Source of the DNA: Marivita sp.
GTDB taxonomy: Bacteria > Pseudomonadota > Alphaproteobacteria > Rhodobacterales > Rhodobacteraceae
Assembly (NCBI RefSeq): GCF_020055635.1
Contig: NZ_JAIPUT010000004.1
Location: forward strand, 1 to 64,000
Length of the DNA: 64,000 nucleotides
Direction: 5' to 3'
Below are positions 47,072 to 56,826 of this stretch, piece by piece. Both the position numbers and the translations under genes were made by a program. The notes below the pieces were generated by a model. It worked only from the letters and a program-made list of their open reading frames with translations, was not told the DNA's origin and ran no database searches. The first letter of the stretch is position 1. Each line of letters begins with the position of its first letter.

Positions 47072-47085
47072 TTGATGTATATCAA
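47072..47085. promoter_or_regulatory. FNR/FnrL-type box
   Basis: TTGATGTATATCAA is a perfect match to the FNR/FnrL consensus TTGAT-N4-ATCAA. It lies between the divergent cyclotransferase-like and nsrR-like genes, centred 64 bases upstream of the TTG start proposed for nsrR. Oxygen-dependent control of one or both genes is predicted. Confidence 0.75.
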
Positions 47086-47141
47086 AGACAGCTTTGCACG
47101 TTCGGTTAGCTTTGGCCAATCGACATGGAAGGATGCCCGAA

Positions 47142-47612
47142 TTGCGTGTCACCAAACGGACCAATATCGCGATGCGCGTGCTGATGTTCTGCGCCACGAA
47201 CACGGGGCGGCTTGTCACCAAGGCGGAAATCGCCAAGCGTTGCAACGCATCTGAAAACCATCTTGCGCAGGTCATCAACCAGCTTGCGCAACTGGGCTAC
47301 CTGCACACCCAGCGGGGTCGCAACGGCGGGCTGTCGCTTGGCCGACCGGCCGAAGAAATCACCATCGGCGACGTGTTCCGCGTTCTCGAAGCGCCGGTGC
47401 CCGTGGCCGAATGCTTTGCCGATGTCGACAATACCTGCCCGCTGACCGAAGCCTGCCGCCTGCGCACGGCGCTGTCCGACGCGGTCGAGGCGTTCTACCG
47501 GTCGCTTGATCCGATCACGCTGGATGCGTTGATCTGCGAGAACCATGACCTGTTGCAGATCCTCAATCCCGAACTGGCCTGTTCCCTGCGCGATGCGGCG
47601 GTCGCCGTTTGA
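47142..47612 (+). CDS. nsrR: Rrf2-family iron-sulfur regulator, NsrR-like
   Basis: A 156-residue regulator. The amino helix-turn-helix opens LRVTKRTNIAMRVLMFCA, as in NsrR, and the carboxyl part has three cysteines in CFADVDNTCPLTEAC (spacings 7 and 5), suitable for an iron-sulfur cluster that senses nitric oxide. TTG 47142 is preferred because GGAAGGA lies nine bases upstream and family members start at this point; ATG 47133 is the alternative but its ribosome site would touch the codon. A perfect FnrL-type box lies upstream. Confidence 0.78.
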   Translation: MRVTKRTNIAMRVLMFCATNTGRLVTKAEIAKRCNASENHLAQVINQLAQLGYLHTQRGRNGGLSLGRPAEEITIGDVFRVLEAPVPVAECFADVDNTCPLTEACRLRTALSDAVEAFYRSLDPITLDALICENHDLLQILNPELACSLRDAAVAV

Positions 47613-47654
47613 CCCCTTGAGGCCGCTTCGAAAACGGTCTAGCGTTTGTCACAT

Positions 47655-47813
47655 CTGCGATGGGAGAACCGGTTCGACCGGTGCCGAAGGAGCAACCGCC
47701 CCCGGAAACTCTCAGGCCGAAGGACCGTCGCGGACATAGACTCTGGAGAGATTTCGGGCCTGACCCGGAACGCCGAAGGGATAACGATCTCAGGCGAAAG
47801 GACAGAGGGGGCA
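47655..47813 (+). promoter_or_regulatory. tandem glycine riboswitch upstream of gcvT
   Basis: Two consecutive glycine aptamers are readable. The first has GTGCCGAAGGAGCAA, ACTCTCAGGCCGAAGGACC and the typical ACTCTGGAGAG junction (47663-47750). The second has CGCCGAAGGGATAACG and TCTCAGGCGAAAGGACAGA (47754-47812). The pair lies 84 bases before the gcvT start and should switch on the glycine cleavage genes when glycine is high. No terminator or anti-terminator was resolved; sequestration of the ribosome site is possible. Confidence 0.93.
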
Positions 47814-47896
47814 TAGGACAAACGCGCGTTTGCGCGTTCTGGAATATGCCGGTTGTCGCTTTTCCAAGCATCCGGTCTGAAACGAAGGGATGCCGC

Positions 47897-49021
47897 GTGA
47901 GCGATCTGAAACGCACACCGCTATACGATCTGCATGTCGCGCTGAGCGCGAAGATGGTGCCGTTTGCGGGCTACGAAATGCCCGTTCAGTACCCGATGGG
48001 CGTGATGAAGGAGCATCTGCATTGCCGTGCTGCCGCCGGGCTGTTCGATGTCAGCCATATGGGGCAGGTCATCCTGCGCGCCGATGATCCCGAGACAGCC
48101 AAAGCCGCGCTGGAGCGGTTGATCCCGCAGGATGTGCTGGGTCTGGGCGAAGGGCGGCAACGCTACGGGTTCTTCACCAATGATGCCGGTGGGATCGAAG
48201 ACGACCTGATGTTCGCCAATCGCGGCGACCACCTCTTCGTCGTGGTCAACGCGGCCTGCAAGGAGGCCGACGTGGCCCGGATGCGCGCGGCGCTCGAACC
48301 GGAGGTCACGGTCAAGCTGCTGGAGAACCGGGCGCTTCTGGCGTTGCAGGGGCCAAAGGCCGAGGCGGTGCTGGCCGATCTTCACCCGCAAGTGGCGGAC
48401 ATGCGGTTCATGGATGTGGCCACGGTGCCGCTTGCGGGCGCCGAATGCTGGGTGTCGCGGTCGGGTTACACCGGGGAGGACGGATATGAGATATCCGTTC
48501 CTTTGGCGGCCGCCAAAGATCTGGCGCAGGTGTTGCTGGCGCACCCGGATGTGGAACCCATCGGTCTTGGCGCGCGGGATTCGCTGCGTCTCGAGGCGGG
48601 GCTGTGTCTTTACGGGCATGACATCGACGCCGCCACCTCCCCGGTCGAAGGCGGTCTGACATGGGCCATCCAGAAAGTGCGCCGTGCCGGGGGCGACCGC
48701 GAAGGCGGGTTTCCCGGCGCAGGGCGTATCCTGAATGAAATGACCGGCGGCGCGGCCAGGCGTCGGGTCGGATTGCAGCCGGCGGGGCGGGCGCCGATGC
48801 GCGACGGCACGCCGCTTTTTGCCAGTGCAGAGGACGACACGCCAATCGGGTCTGTCACCTCGGGTGGATTTGGCCCAACCGTGGGCGCACCCGTGGCGAT
48901 GGGCTATGTCGATGCCGCCCTTGCCAAGACCGGCACCGCGCTTTTTGGCGAAGTCCGGGGCAAACGGCTTCCTGTTGCTGTTGCCAAGCTGCCCTTCGTG
49001 GCGGCAGGGTTCAAACGATAA
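47897..49021 (+). CDS. gcvT: glycine cleavage system aminomethyltransferase (T protein)
   Basis: A 374-residue protein that transfers the methylene group from the lipoyl arm of GcvH to tetrahydrofolate. It has [41 protein letters not shown] and [20 protein letters not shown], all family blocks. GTG 47897 is chosen because AAGGGA lies just before it and the protein begins here; the open frame upstream covers the riboswitch and is not coding. First gene of gcvTHP. Confidence 0.95.
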   Translation: MSDLKRTPLYDLHVALSAKMVPFAGYEMPVQYPMGVMKEHLHCRAAAGLFDVSHMGQVILRADDPETAKAALERLIPQDVLGLGEGRQRYGFFTNDAGGIEDDLMFANRGDHLFVVVNAACKEADVARMRAALEPEVTVKLLENRALLALQGPKAEAVLADLHPQVADMRFMDVATVPLAGAECWVSRSGYTGEDGYEISVPLAAAKDLAQVLLAHPDVEPIGLGARDSLRLEAGLCLYGHDIDAATSPVEGGLTWAIQKVRRAGGDREGGFPGAGRILNEMTGGAARRRVGLQPAGRAPMRDGTPLFASAEDDTPIGSVTSGGFGPTVGAPVAMGYVDAALAKTGTALFGEVRGKRLPVAVAKLPFVAAGFKR

Positions 49022-49040
49022 TCACACCAAGAGGGAACTC

Positions 49041-49400
49041 ATGAAATTCACCGAAGAACATGAATGGCTGCGCGTCGAAGGCGACGAAGTGGTCGTGGGG
49101 ATCACCGCGCATGCCGCCGAACAGCTGGGCGATGTGGTGTTCATCGAGCTGCCGGACGAAGGCACCACCGTCAGCAAGGATGACGAGATCGTGGTGATCG
49201 AGTCGGTCAAGGCGGCCTCCGACATCCTCGCGCCGCTGGATGGCGAGATCACCGAGGTCAACGAGGCGCTGGTCGAGGAGCCGGGCAAGGTGAACGACGA
49301 TCCGGAGGGCGAATCGTGGTTCTTCAAGATGAAGATCGAGGACATGTCGGCGCTGGACGACCTGATGGACGAGGCGGCCTACAAGAAATTCATCGGCTGA
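49041..49400 (+). CDS. gcvH: glycine cleavage system H protein
   Basis: A 119-residue lipoyl carrier protein. The lipoylated lysine is in [15 protein letters not shown] near residue 60, and the family opening [13 protein letters not shown] is present. GAGGGA precedes ATG 49041, 20 bases after gcvT. A hairpin at 49408-49428 separates it from gcvP and may lower readthrough. Confidence 0.96.
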   Translation: MKFTEEHEWLRVEGDEVVVGITAHAAEQLGDVVFIELPDEGTTVSKDDEIVVIESVKAASDILAPLDGEITEVNEALVEEPGKVNDDPEGESWFFKMKIEDMSALDDLMDEAAYKKFIG

Positions 49401-49407
49401 CATTTCG

Positions 49408-49428
49408 GGGTGGGTCGAAAACCCACCC
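49408..49428 (+). terminator. hairpin between gcvH and gcvP
   Basis: GGGTGGGT (49408-49415) pairs with ACCCACCC (49421-49428) around a five-base loop, eight bases after the gcvH stop. No T-run follows, so it may act as an attenuator or mRNA-stabilising element within the operon rather than as a full terminator. Confidence 0.5.
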
Positions 49429-49532
49429 TGTACTGATCCGACGTGGTGCCACGTGGCGACCGTCGTTTCGGCATATTTGAAAAGAGAAGAAGCAGGGGGA
49501 CGTGCGCCGTTCCCGACCGCAAGGAGAGCGAC

Positions 49533-52376
49533 ATGGGTTATGATGCCATAGACTATCTGCCGTATGATTTTGCCAACCGGCGTCACATCGGCCCATCCCC
49601 TGCGGAGATGGCCGAGATGCTGGCTGTGGTCGGAGTGTCGAAACTCGACGAGTTGATTGCGCAGACCGTACCCGAGAGTATCCGGCAGGCCGAACCGCTT
49701 GATTTCGGCAAGGCGCTGTCGGAGCGGGAATTGCTTTACCACATGCGCGAGACCGCGTCGCAGAACGAGGTTCTGACCTCGCTGATCGGCATGGGCTATC
49801 ACGGCACGGTCACGCCGCCGGCGATCCAGCGCAACATCTTCGAGAACCCGGCCTGGTACACGGCCTATACGCCCTATCAGCCCGAGATTTCGCAGGGTCG
49901 GCTCGAGGCGCTGTTGAACTACCAGACCATGGTGAGCGATCTGACCGGGCTGGAGATCGCCAACGCGTCGTTGCTGGACGAGGCAACCGCCTGCGCTGAG
50001 GCGATGACCATGGCGCAACGCGTGGCGAAATCGAAGGCGAGCGCGTTCTTCGTCGATGAGAATTGTCATCCGCAGAACATCTCGGTCATGAAGACGCGCG
50101 CGGCCCCATTGGGGATCGAGGTGATTGTCGGCGATGTGGCGGACATGGACGCCGACGCGGTGTTCGGCGCGATTTTCCAGTATCCGGGCACCTATGGGCA
50201 TCTGCGCGATTTCACGGACGATATTGCGCGTCTGCACGGTGCCAAGGCGATTGCGGTCATGTCCGCCGATCCGATGGCGCTGTGTCTGCTCAAGGAGCCG
50301 GGCGCGATGGGGGCAGATATTGCCGTTGGATCGACGCAGCGTTTTGGCATCCCGTTGGGCTATGGCGGTCCGCACGCGGCCTACATGGCGACCAAGGATG
50401 CCTACAAGCGCGCGATGCCGGGGCGGATCGTGGGCATCTCGATCGACAGCCATGGCAACAAGGCCTACCGCCTTGCGCTGCAGACCCGCGAGCAGCATAT
50501 CCGCCGCGAGAAAGCGACGTCGAATGTCTGCACCGCGCAGGCGCTGTTGGCGGTGATGGCGGGGTTCTACGCGGTGTTCCACGGCCCCAAGGGATTGCGC
50601 GCCATTGCGCAGCGCATCCATCGCAAGACCGTGCGGCTGGCCAAGGGGCTGGAAGCGGCGGGGTTCAGGGTGGAGCCCGAGGTGTATTTCGACACGATCA
50701 CGGTGGATGTGGGCCTCTTGCAGCGCGGTGTGTTGCAGGCCGCCGTGCGCGAGGGGTTGAACCTGCGGCCTGTCGGCAAGACGAAGATCGGGATCACGCT
50801 GGACGAACGGGCGCGCCCCGCGACCATCGAGGCCGTGTGGCGGGCCTTTGGATTGTTGAAGACGGATGATGATCTGACGCCGGAGTACCGCTTGCCGGAC
50901 GGGTTGATCCGGACCTCCGAGTATCTGCAGCACGACGTGTTCCACATGAACCGGGCCGAGACCGAGATGATGCGCTACATGCGGCGTCTGGCGGATCGCG
51001 ATCTGGCGCTGGACCGGGCGATGATCCCGCTTGGGTCTTGCACGATGAAGCTCAATTCGGCGGCAGAGATGATGCCGGTGAGCTGGCGCGAGTTTGCGGA
51101 CATCCACCCTTACGTGCCGGACGACCAGGTCCGCGGCTATCACGCGCTGATTGGGGATCTGAACGCAAAGCTGTGCACGATTACGGGATATGACGCGATC
51201 TCGATGCAGCCGAATTCGGGCGCGCAGGGGGAATATGCGGGGTTGTTGTCGATTGCCGGGTATCATCGGGCCAACGGTCAGGGACATCGCAACATCTGCC
51301 TGATCCCGGTGAATGCGCATGGCACCAACCCGGCCTCGGCCCAGATGGTCGGTTGGAAGGTGGTCGCGGTGAAATGCGACGCCAACGGCTCGATCGACCT
51401 TGACGATTTTCGCGCCAAGGCCGAGCAGCATTCCGAGAACCTGGCCGGGACGATGATCACCTATCCGTCCACCCACGGCGTGTTCGAAGGCACGGTCAAA
51501 GAGGTCTGCCAGATCACACATGAGCACGGTGGGCAGGTCTATATCGACGGTGCGAACATGAACGCCATGGTGGGCCTGTCGCGCCCCGGTGACCTGGGCG
51601 GGGATGTCAGCCACCTGAACCTGCACAAGACCTTCTGCATCCCGCATGGTGGCGGTGGGCCGGGTATGGGACCGATCGGCGTCAAGGCGCATCTGATCCC
51701 GCATCTGCCGGGCGATCCGGTGTCGGGTGAGGGGGCTGTGAGCGCGGCTCCATTCGGGTCGCCGTCCTTGCTGCCGATCTCGTGGGCCTATTGCCTGATG
51801 ATGGGGGGCGAGGGGCTCACCCAGGCGACGCGGGTGGCGATCCTGAACGCCAACTACATTGCGACGCGGCTTGAGGGTGCGTTTGACGTGCTCTACCGCG
51901 GAGAGAAGGGCAGGGTCGCGCATGAGTGCATTCTTGACGTGCGCCCCTTCGAAAAGACCGCAGGTGTCACGGTCGAGGATATCGCCAAGCGGCTGATGGA
52001 TGCCGGGTTCCATGCCCCCACGATGAGCTGGCCGGTGGCGGGCACGCTGATGGTGGAGCCGACAGAGAGCGAGACCAAGGCCGAGCTGGACCGGTTCTGC
52101 GATGCCATGCTGGCGATCCGCGAAGAGATCCGCGCCATCGAGGAGGGCCGGATGGACCGCGAGGTGAACCCACTCAAGCTTGCGCCGCACACGATGGAGG
52201 ATCTCGTGCGCGACTGGGATCGCCCCTATAGCCGCGAGCAGGGCTGTTTCCCGCCGGGGGCGTTTCGGGTCGACAAATACTGGCCGCCGGTCAACCGGGT
52301 CGACAATGCCTATGGCGACCGCCATCTGATCTGCACCTGCCCGCCGATGGAAGAGTATGCGGAAGCGGCAGAATAG
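49533..52376 (+). CDS. gcvP: glycine dehydrogenase (decarboxylating), P protein
   Basis: A 947-residue single-chain PLP enzyme that decarboxylates glycine. It contains both the amino ([14 protein letters not shown]...) and carboxyl domains that some bacteria encode separately. The PLP lysine is in [20 protein letters not shown] near residue 700, and [18 protein letters not shown] is also diagnostic. AAGGAG precedes ATG 49533. The 132-base gap after gcvH holds a hairpin and an AT-rich segment ending in GAGAAGAAG, but the gene is still likely to be read from the gcvT promoter. Confidence 0.96.
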   Translation: MGYDAIDYLPYDFANRRHIGPSPAEMAEMLAVVGVSKLDELIAQTVPESIRQAEPLDFGKALSERELLYHMRETASQNEVLTSLIGMGYHGTVTPPAIQRNIFENPAWYTAYTPYQPEISQGRLEALLNYQTMVSDLTGLEIANASLLDEATACAEAMTMAQRVAKSKASAFFVDENCHPQNISVMKTRAAPLGIEVIVGDVADMDADAVFGAIFQYPGTYGHLRDFTDDIARLHGAKAIAVMSADPMALCLLKEPGAMGADIAVGSTQRFGIPLGYGGPHAAYMATKDAYKRAMPGRIVGISIDSHGNKAYRLALQTREQHIRREKATSNVCTAQALLAVMAGFYAVFHGPKGLRAIAQRIHRKTVRLAKGLEAAGFRVEPEVYFDTITVDVGLLQRGVLQAAVREGLNLRPVGKTKIGITLDERARPATIEAVWRAFGLLKTDDDLTPEYRLPDGLIRTSEYLQHDVFHMNRAETEMMRYMRRLADRDLALDRAMIPLGSCTMKLNSAAEMMPVSWREFADIHPYVPDDQVRGYHALIGDLNAKLCTITGYDAISMQPNSGAQGEYAGLLSIAGYHRANGQGHRNICLIPVNAHGTNPASAQMVGWKVVAVKCDANGSIDLDDFRAKAEQHSENLAGTMITYPSTHGVFEGTVKEVCQITHEHGGQVYIDGANMNAMVGLSRPGDLGGDVSHLNLHKTFCIPHGGGGPGMGPIGVKAHLIPHLPGDPVSGEGAVSAAPFGSPSLLPISWAYCLMMGGEGLTQATRVAILNANYIATRLEGAFDVLYRGEKGRVAHECILDVRPFEKTAGVTVEDIAKRLMDAGFHAPTMSWPVAGTLMVEPTESETKAELDRFCDAMLAIREEIRAIEEGRMDREVNPLKLAPHTMEDLVRDWDRPYSREQGCFPPGAFRVDKYWPPVNRVDNAYGDRHLICTCPPMEEYAEAAE

Positions 52377-52452
52377 GCTTTTGATCGGGATGTCGCGCGC
52401 GCCATTGTCGAAACACGCCTGGCCTGTGCAACTCGATCCGTCGGTCTACGTT

Positions 52453-52482
52453 GGATGTGTATGAGACATTTCATACACATCC
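52453..52482. promoter_or_regulatory. perfect 12-bp inverted repeat (candidate operator)
   Basis: GGATGTGTATGA (52453-52464) and TCATACACATCC (52471-52482) are perfect inverted copies around the six-base spacer GACATT. The arms are AT-richer than the surroundings and the site lies 77 bases after gcvP and upstream of the small ORF and the NmrA-like gene. Its size and symmetry suit a dimeric repressor, but no adjacent regulator is present. Confidence 0.55.
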
Positions 52483-52643
52483 TGACACGAATGATGCAGA
52501 GCCTTGGTGGGCAAACACTGGTGCCGGAGCGGATTGCCGTTGCCGTTGTGACGGTGGACCCCTACCGCGGAAACCTCGCGCTCAAGCATGACAGATCGCA
52601 GCATCGGCGCTATGCGTCGCATTACGAGGACCTGCTGAATTGA
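52455..52643 (+). CDS. possible 62-residue small protein, coupled to the next gene
   Basis: A frame from ATG 52455 (within the inverted repeat) or ATG 52461 to TGA 52641-52643. The stop overlaps the TTG start of the NmrA-like gene. The product is basic at the start and polar at the end and matches nothing I recognise. The overlap suggests that its translation could feed the next gene, but the frame may also be chance, since the inverted repeat occupies its first codons. Confidence 0.32.
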   Translation: MCMRHFIHILTRMMQSLGGQTLVPERIAVAVVTVDPYRGNLALKHDRSQHRRYASHYEDLLN

Positions 52644-53281
52644 GCGCGCCGATCCTGATCATGGGGGCAACGTCCGGGATCGGGCAGTGCGCCATGACCG
52701 AGGCGGTGGGCCGGGGATTGTCGGTGCGGGCCTTCGGGCGCAGCGCGGACAAGCTTGAGCCGCATCCGCTTGTCGAGCCGTTCGTGGGCGACGCCCGCAA
52801 TCCGGAAGACGTGGCGCGCGCCCTGAAGGGTTTGCGGGCAGTTGTCTATGCGCTTGGGATCACCGAGCGTCTGGCGATGCTCTGGGAAGAAGAGACGCTG
52901 TTTTCCCAGACCACACATGTCCTGCTGGACGAGATGGGCAAGAGCGACGTGACGCGGCTGGTGGTCGTCACCGGCTTTGGTGCAGGGCGCAGCAGCGAAG
53001 CCATGAGCTGGATCGAGCGGACCGGTCATCGGGCCGTGCTTGGCAAGCCCTACGCGGACAAGGGCCGGCAGGAGGCGATGATCTGCGCCTCTGACGTGGA
53101 CTGGACAATCGTTCGACCGGTCATCCTGACCAAGGGGCCGCGATCCGACAAGTACCGCGTCCTGCGCGACCCCAAGGCATGGCGCAACGGTCTGATCTCG
53201 CGTGCGAGCGTGGCGCATTACCTGATCGACGCGATCGAACAGGGGCTGGACAGGCGCGCCGATGTGGTGCTGGCGCGATAG
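52640..53281 (+). CDS. NAD(P)-binding NmrA-like/atypical SDR protein
   Basis: A 213-residue Rossmann-fold protein. The cofactor loop is IMGATSGIGQCAMTEAV, followed by the basic VRAFGRSADKL expected for NADP and VVYALGITERL. Instead of the classical YxxxK motif it has the atypical SDR pattern ending in DWTIVRPVILT. Family members serve as redox-sensing regulators or reductases. TTG 52640 with GAGGA upstream is the likely start. The next gene is convergent. Confidence 0.78.
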   Translation: MSAPILIMGATSGIGQCAMTEAVGRGLSVRAFGRSADKLEPHPLVEPFVGDARNPEDVARALKGLRAVVYALGITERLAMLWEEETLFSQTTHVLLDEMGKSDVTRLVVVTGFGAGRSSEAMSWIERTGHRAVLGKPYADKGRQEAMICASDVDWTIVRPVILTKGPRSDKYRVLRDPKAWRNGLISRASVAHYLIDAIEQGLDRRADVVLAR

Positions 53282-53315
53282 TCTCGTGCCGCGATCACGG
53301 GAGGGCCGGTTCAGC

Positions 53316-54188
53316 CTACGCCTTGCTGTCATCCTGAAGCAGAAAGGACACGGCATCGCGCACGCGGCCCCAGGTGGCGGCGTCCGAGGCGCAGAGCAGG
53401 TAGCCCGAGCGCATCTGGGCGCGATATTCGGACCCGTCCAGACAGGCCACATGACCGCCCGCGCGCCCCACGATAAGCGCGCCCGCGGCGTGATCCCAGG
53501 GGCTGAGGCTGGAACAGAGCACGAAATCGACATGACCCTGAGCCATCATGCGGAACTCGTGCGCGGCGCAGCGCAGCATGTAGAGCCGTTGGAAGCGGGT
53601 CATCAGCGCGGCCATCTGCGGGCGCTTTTCTTCGGGAATGTTGTAAAAGGACACGAAGCCCGTCAGGTTTTCGACCGGACCGCCCTTTGACACGGCGACG
53701 CTGCGCGCAGGGCGACGTGGCGCGAGGATCTGCGCCGGACCGGTTTCGTCTGCGATCAGCACGTCGTCCATCACCGGATCGTAGATCAGGCCGAAGACCG
53801 GCACGCCGAAGCGCGTCATCGACAGGATCACACCGAAGGTGCTCAGCCCGTTCGCGAAATTCCAGGTGCCATCGACCGGGTCGATGGTGAACCCCATCTC
53901 GGCCTCGGCCAGTTCTGCGATCTTGTCTTCCGTCATGCTTTCTTCGCCGACGATGAGCGCGTTGGGGAACATCGACAGCAAGCCCCGCACGATCATCTTT
54001 TCGGCCTCGCGGTCGGCGGCGGTGACGACATCCATCGGGCCGGATTTCTGGTCGATATCCGTTGCAGAAAGGGTGCGGAAGCGCGGCAGGATCTCGGCGC
54101 GCGCAGTGCGGCGGATCAAGTTGATGATCTGGCTGCGCTGGGCAGGTGAGAGCGGCGCTGGGATCGTCATCGGGAGACTGTCAGGCAT
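53316..54188 (-). CDS. inositol-monophosphatase-family phosphatase
   Basis: A 290-residue magnesium-dependent phosphatase. Metal-binding motifs are VGEESM (Glu), IDPVDGTWNFANGL and the later SPWDHAAGALIVGRAGG. Family members hydrolyse inositol phosphates, fructose 1,6-bisphosphate or 3'-phosphoadenosine 5'-phosphate; the WDHAAG block does not distinguish these. ATG 54188 is chosen; the frame is open 55 codons further upstream but that part is arginine-rich and overlaps the permease gene end region. Confidence 0.85.
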   Translation of the reverse strand: MPDSLPMTIPAPLSPAQRSQIINLIRRTARAEILPRFRTLSATDIDQKSGPMDVVTAADREAEKMIVRGLLSMFPNALIVGEESMTEDKIAELAEAEMGFTIDPVDGTWNFANGLSTFGVILSMTRFGVPVFGLIYDPVMDDVLIADETGPAQILAPRRPARSVAVSKGGPVENLTGFVSFYNIPEEKRPQMAALMTRFQRLYMLRCAAHEFRMMAQGHVDFVLCSSLSPWDHAAGALIVGRAGGHVACLDGSEYRAQMRSGYLLCASDAATWGRVRDAVSFLLQDDSKA

Positions 54189-54297
54189 CGGGCGACTCGG
54201 TTTCTTGTGGCGGATGTCCGGGGCATGCCAAGGGACGCGCCCGGGGGCAAGGCGGTATATCGTCATCCATCGGGCCGTGCGGCCTTCTTCGCGCGTG

Positions 54298-56826
54298 TCA
54301 TTCGCGCGCGCGCAGCACTTGCGCCGGGCGTGCCGCAAGCGGTCGCCAGGCAAAGACCAGCCCGGCCAGGAGCGTGGCCATCACGCCGCCGACCACGATG
54401 CCAAGGGCCGAGGGCCAGACAATGGCGAAGCTGCTGTCCATGATGAAGGTCGTCACGGCCCAGCTTCCCAGGATGCCGGCGGCAAGCGCCACAAGCCCCG
54501 CGCCTGCGCCAAGCAGGGCCGAGCGCAGGGCAAAGCTTTGCAGGATGCGCGCGCGGCTGGCGCCCAGCGTCTTGAGCACGGCGGCTTCATAGGTGCGCGC
54601 GCCTTCGCCTGCGGCAGCCGCCCCGATCAGCACGAGGAATCCGGTCAAAAGCGTTGCGGCGGCGCCCCAGCGGACGGCCGCACCGATGCCTTCGAGCAGT
54701 ACGCTCACCCTGTCGATGGCGTCCCGGACGCTGATCGCGGTGATGTTCGGGAACGCGGTGGCGAGTTCGCGCAGGATGCGGGCCTCGTCTTCGGGTTCGG
54801 CGTAGACGGTCGAGATGAAGGTATGCGGCGCGCCTTGCAGGGCATTGGGCGTGAGGGTCATCACGAAGCCCATCCCGGCGGTCGAGAAATCGACATCCCG
54901 AAAGCTGGTGATCGTCGCTTCGATGTCGCGGCCCAGGATGTTGACGGTCAGGTCATCGCCAAGGTTGAGGCCCATTTCCTCGGCTTCCTCGATGGCAAAG
55001 CTGACCTCGGGGGGGCCGTCATGGTCGGGTTGCCACCATTCGCCGGCCACGACGCGCGTGTTGGCATCGGGCTGCGCGGCGTAGGTCAGGCCACGGTCGC
55101 CGGTGACGACCCAGTGATCGCCTGCCACCTCGCGGGCCGGGCGACCGTTGATCTCGGTCAGCACGCCGCGCAGCATGGGAGCGGTGTCGATCCGGGCCAC
55201 GGCAGGGTCGTTCTCGAGCATGTCGGTATAGCGCGGCATCTGGTCAGGCTGGATGTCGACGAAGAAATAGGCCGGTGCCACTTCGGGCAGGTCACGGTCG
55301 ATGGCGGTGCGCAGGTTGCCGTCGATCTGGCCCACGGCTGCAAGCACCGACAGGCCAAGGCCGAGCGACAGCACGACGGGGGCCGCAGCGTCGCGCGGGC
55401 CGCCGATGGAGGCAAGCGCCCACCGCCAGACGGGACGTCCGCGCGCCGCCTTGGTCGACCGTTTGGCCAGCCAGCGGATCGCGATGGCGGCCAGCACCAG
55501 CACGATCAGGGAGCCGATCAACCCGCCCGCTGTCCAGAGAGTGAGGAACGGGCTGCCCGAAAAGAACGAGGCCACGCCGACCAGCAGGGCCAGCAGGACC
55601 AGAGTGGCGATCACGTAGCGCCAGGCGGGCAGCACCTTGCCGCCGTCCAGCGCATCGCGGAACAGCATCGCGGGGCGGATGTCTTCGGTGCGGGCCAGCG
55701 GCCAGAGGGTGAAGACCAGTGCCGTGAGAATGCCGTAGAGCGCCGCCTCGATCAGCGGGGCGGGGTGGATCGTGAAGATCGCAGGCACCGGCAACGAGGC
55801 GCTGATGACCGGGCCGAACAGGATCGGAACAAGCGCGCCAAGGACAAGGCCGATGGCGATGCCCAACAGGCTGAGCGCGCCGATCTGCAGGAAATAGGTC
55901 TGAAAGATCGTGGCGCGGGTGGCGCCAAGGGTGCGCAGCGTGGCGATGACGCTGGTCTTGCTGGCGAGATAGGCGCGCACCGCGGCCGACACCCCGATAC
56001 CGCCGACCGCAAGGCCCGACAGGCCGACGAGGATCAGGAAGGCTCCAAGCCGCTCCACGAATTGCGCCACACCGGGTGCGCCATTGCGGGCATCGCGCCA
56101 GCGCAGGCCGCTGCTGGGAAAGGCCGCTTCGGTGGCGGTTTCAAGTGCGTCCAGATCGCTGTCGGGCGGCAAAAGCAGGCGATATTCGGTTTCATAGAGC
56201 GTGCCCGGCTGCAACAGACCCGCCTCGCGCAGCGCGTCCGTGGTGACCATCGTGCGGGGACCAAGCGAAAAGCCGGAGGCAGAGCTGTCGGGTTCCGTCA
56301 CGAGGATTGCCGACAGGGTGAAATCCCGCGTTCCAAGGCGAAAGCTGTCACCGGGTGTCAGCCCCAGACGATCGGCCAAGAGCGGGGCCATGACCGCACC
56401 GGGCTGGGTGTCCGTGCCGGCCAGCGCTTCGGCCAACGGCATCTGCGGGTCAAGCACCACCTCGCCGGTCAAGGGATAGGCGGCGTCCACCGATTTCACC
56501 TGTGTCAGCGCGCGCTCGGCCTCGCCGTCGGGGTCGCGCACCACCATCGAACGAAAATCGGTGATCTCGGACAGGCCGGTCGAGATGCTTTCGAGATAGG
56601 CGCGTTCCTCGGGGTCGGCAAAGCGATAGGTGAATTCGACCGAGGCATCGCCCCCCAACAGGATCGAGCCCTGTGCCTCGAGCCCCGATTGGATGGCCGA
56701 TCGCACCGAGCCGACACCCGCGATCGCCGCAACGCCAAGCGCCAGGCAGGCAAGGAAGATCCGAAAGCCCTTGAGGCCGCCGCGCAATTCCCGGCGGGCG
56801 AAACGGGCCGCTGTCCGGATCGCCAT
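54298..56826 (-). CDS. ABC transporter permease, YbbP/FtsX-like
   Basis: An 842-residue membrane protein with about ten hydrophobic helices in the MacB/FtsX arrangement: one near the amino end, a large periplasmic domain, clusters of helices at about 250-480 and a final cluster at 710-830. It matches the YbbP family. Its ATG overlaps the stop of the YbbA-type ATPase gene. In Escherichia coli, ybbA-ybbP lie divergent from tesA, exactly the layout seen here. Likely role: extracting lipids or lipoproteins from the inner membrane, by analogy. Confidence 0.88.
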   Translation of the reverse strand: MAIRTAARFARRELRGGLKGFRIFLACLALGVAAIAGVGSVRSAIQSGLEAQGSILLGGDASVEFTYRFADPEERAYLESISTGLSEITDFRSMVVRDPDGEAERALTQVKSVDAAYPLTGEVVLDPQMPLAEALAGTDTQPGAVMAPLLADRLGLTPGDSFRLGTRDFTLSAILVTEPDSSASGFSLGPRTMVTTDALREAGLLQPGTLYETEYRLLLPPDSDLDALETATEAAFPSSGLRWRDARNGAPGVAQFVERLGAFLILVGLSGLAVGGIGVSAAVRAYLASKTSVIATLRTLGATRATIFQTYFLQIGALSLLGIAIGLVLGALVPILFGPVISASLPVPAIFTIHPAPLIEAALYGILTALVFTLWPLARTEDIRPAMLFRDALDGGKVLPAWRYVIATLVLLALLVGVASFFSGSPFLTLWTAGGLIGSLIVLVLAAIAIRWLAKRSTKAARGRPVWRWALASIGGPRDAAAPVVLSLGLGLSVLAAVGQIDGNLRTAIDRDLPEVAPAYFFVDIQPDQMPRYTDMLENDPAVARIDTAPMLRGVLTEINGRPAREVAGDHWVVTGDRGLTYAAQPDANTRVVAGEWWQPDHDGPPEVSFAIEEAEEMGLNLGDDLTVNILGRDIEATITSFRDVDFSTAGMGFVMTLTPNALQGAPHTFISTVYAEPEDEARILRELATAFPNITAISVRDAIDRVSVLLEGIGAAVRWGAAATLLTGFLVLIGAAAAGEGARTYEAAVLKTLGASRARILQSFALRSALLGAGAGLVALAAGILGSWAVTTFIMDSSFAIVWPSALGIVVGGVMATLLAGLVFAWRPLAARPAQVLRARE

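Noticed and set aside
47094-47141. Upstream start for the nsrR-like gene
   Set aside because: It adds residues not seen in the family and lies just downstream of the FnrL-type box where the promoter should be.
49011-52325. 1104-codon minus-strand frame
   Set aside because: Antisense to gcvH and gcvP, both of which show full catalytic motifs; no family features on the opposite strand.
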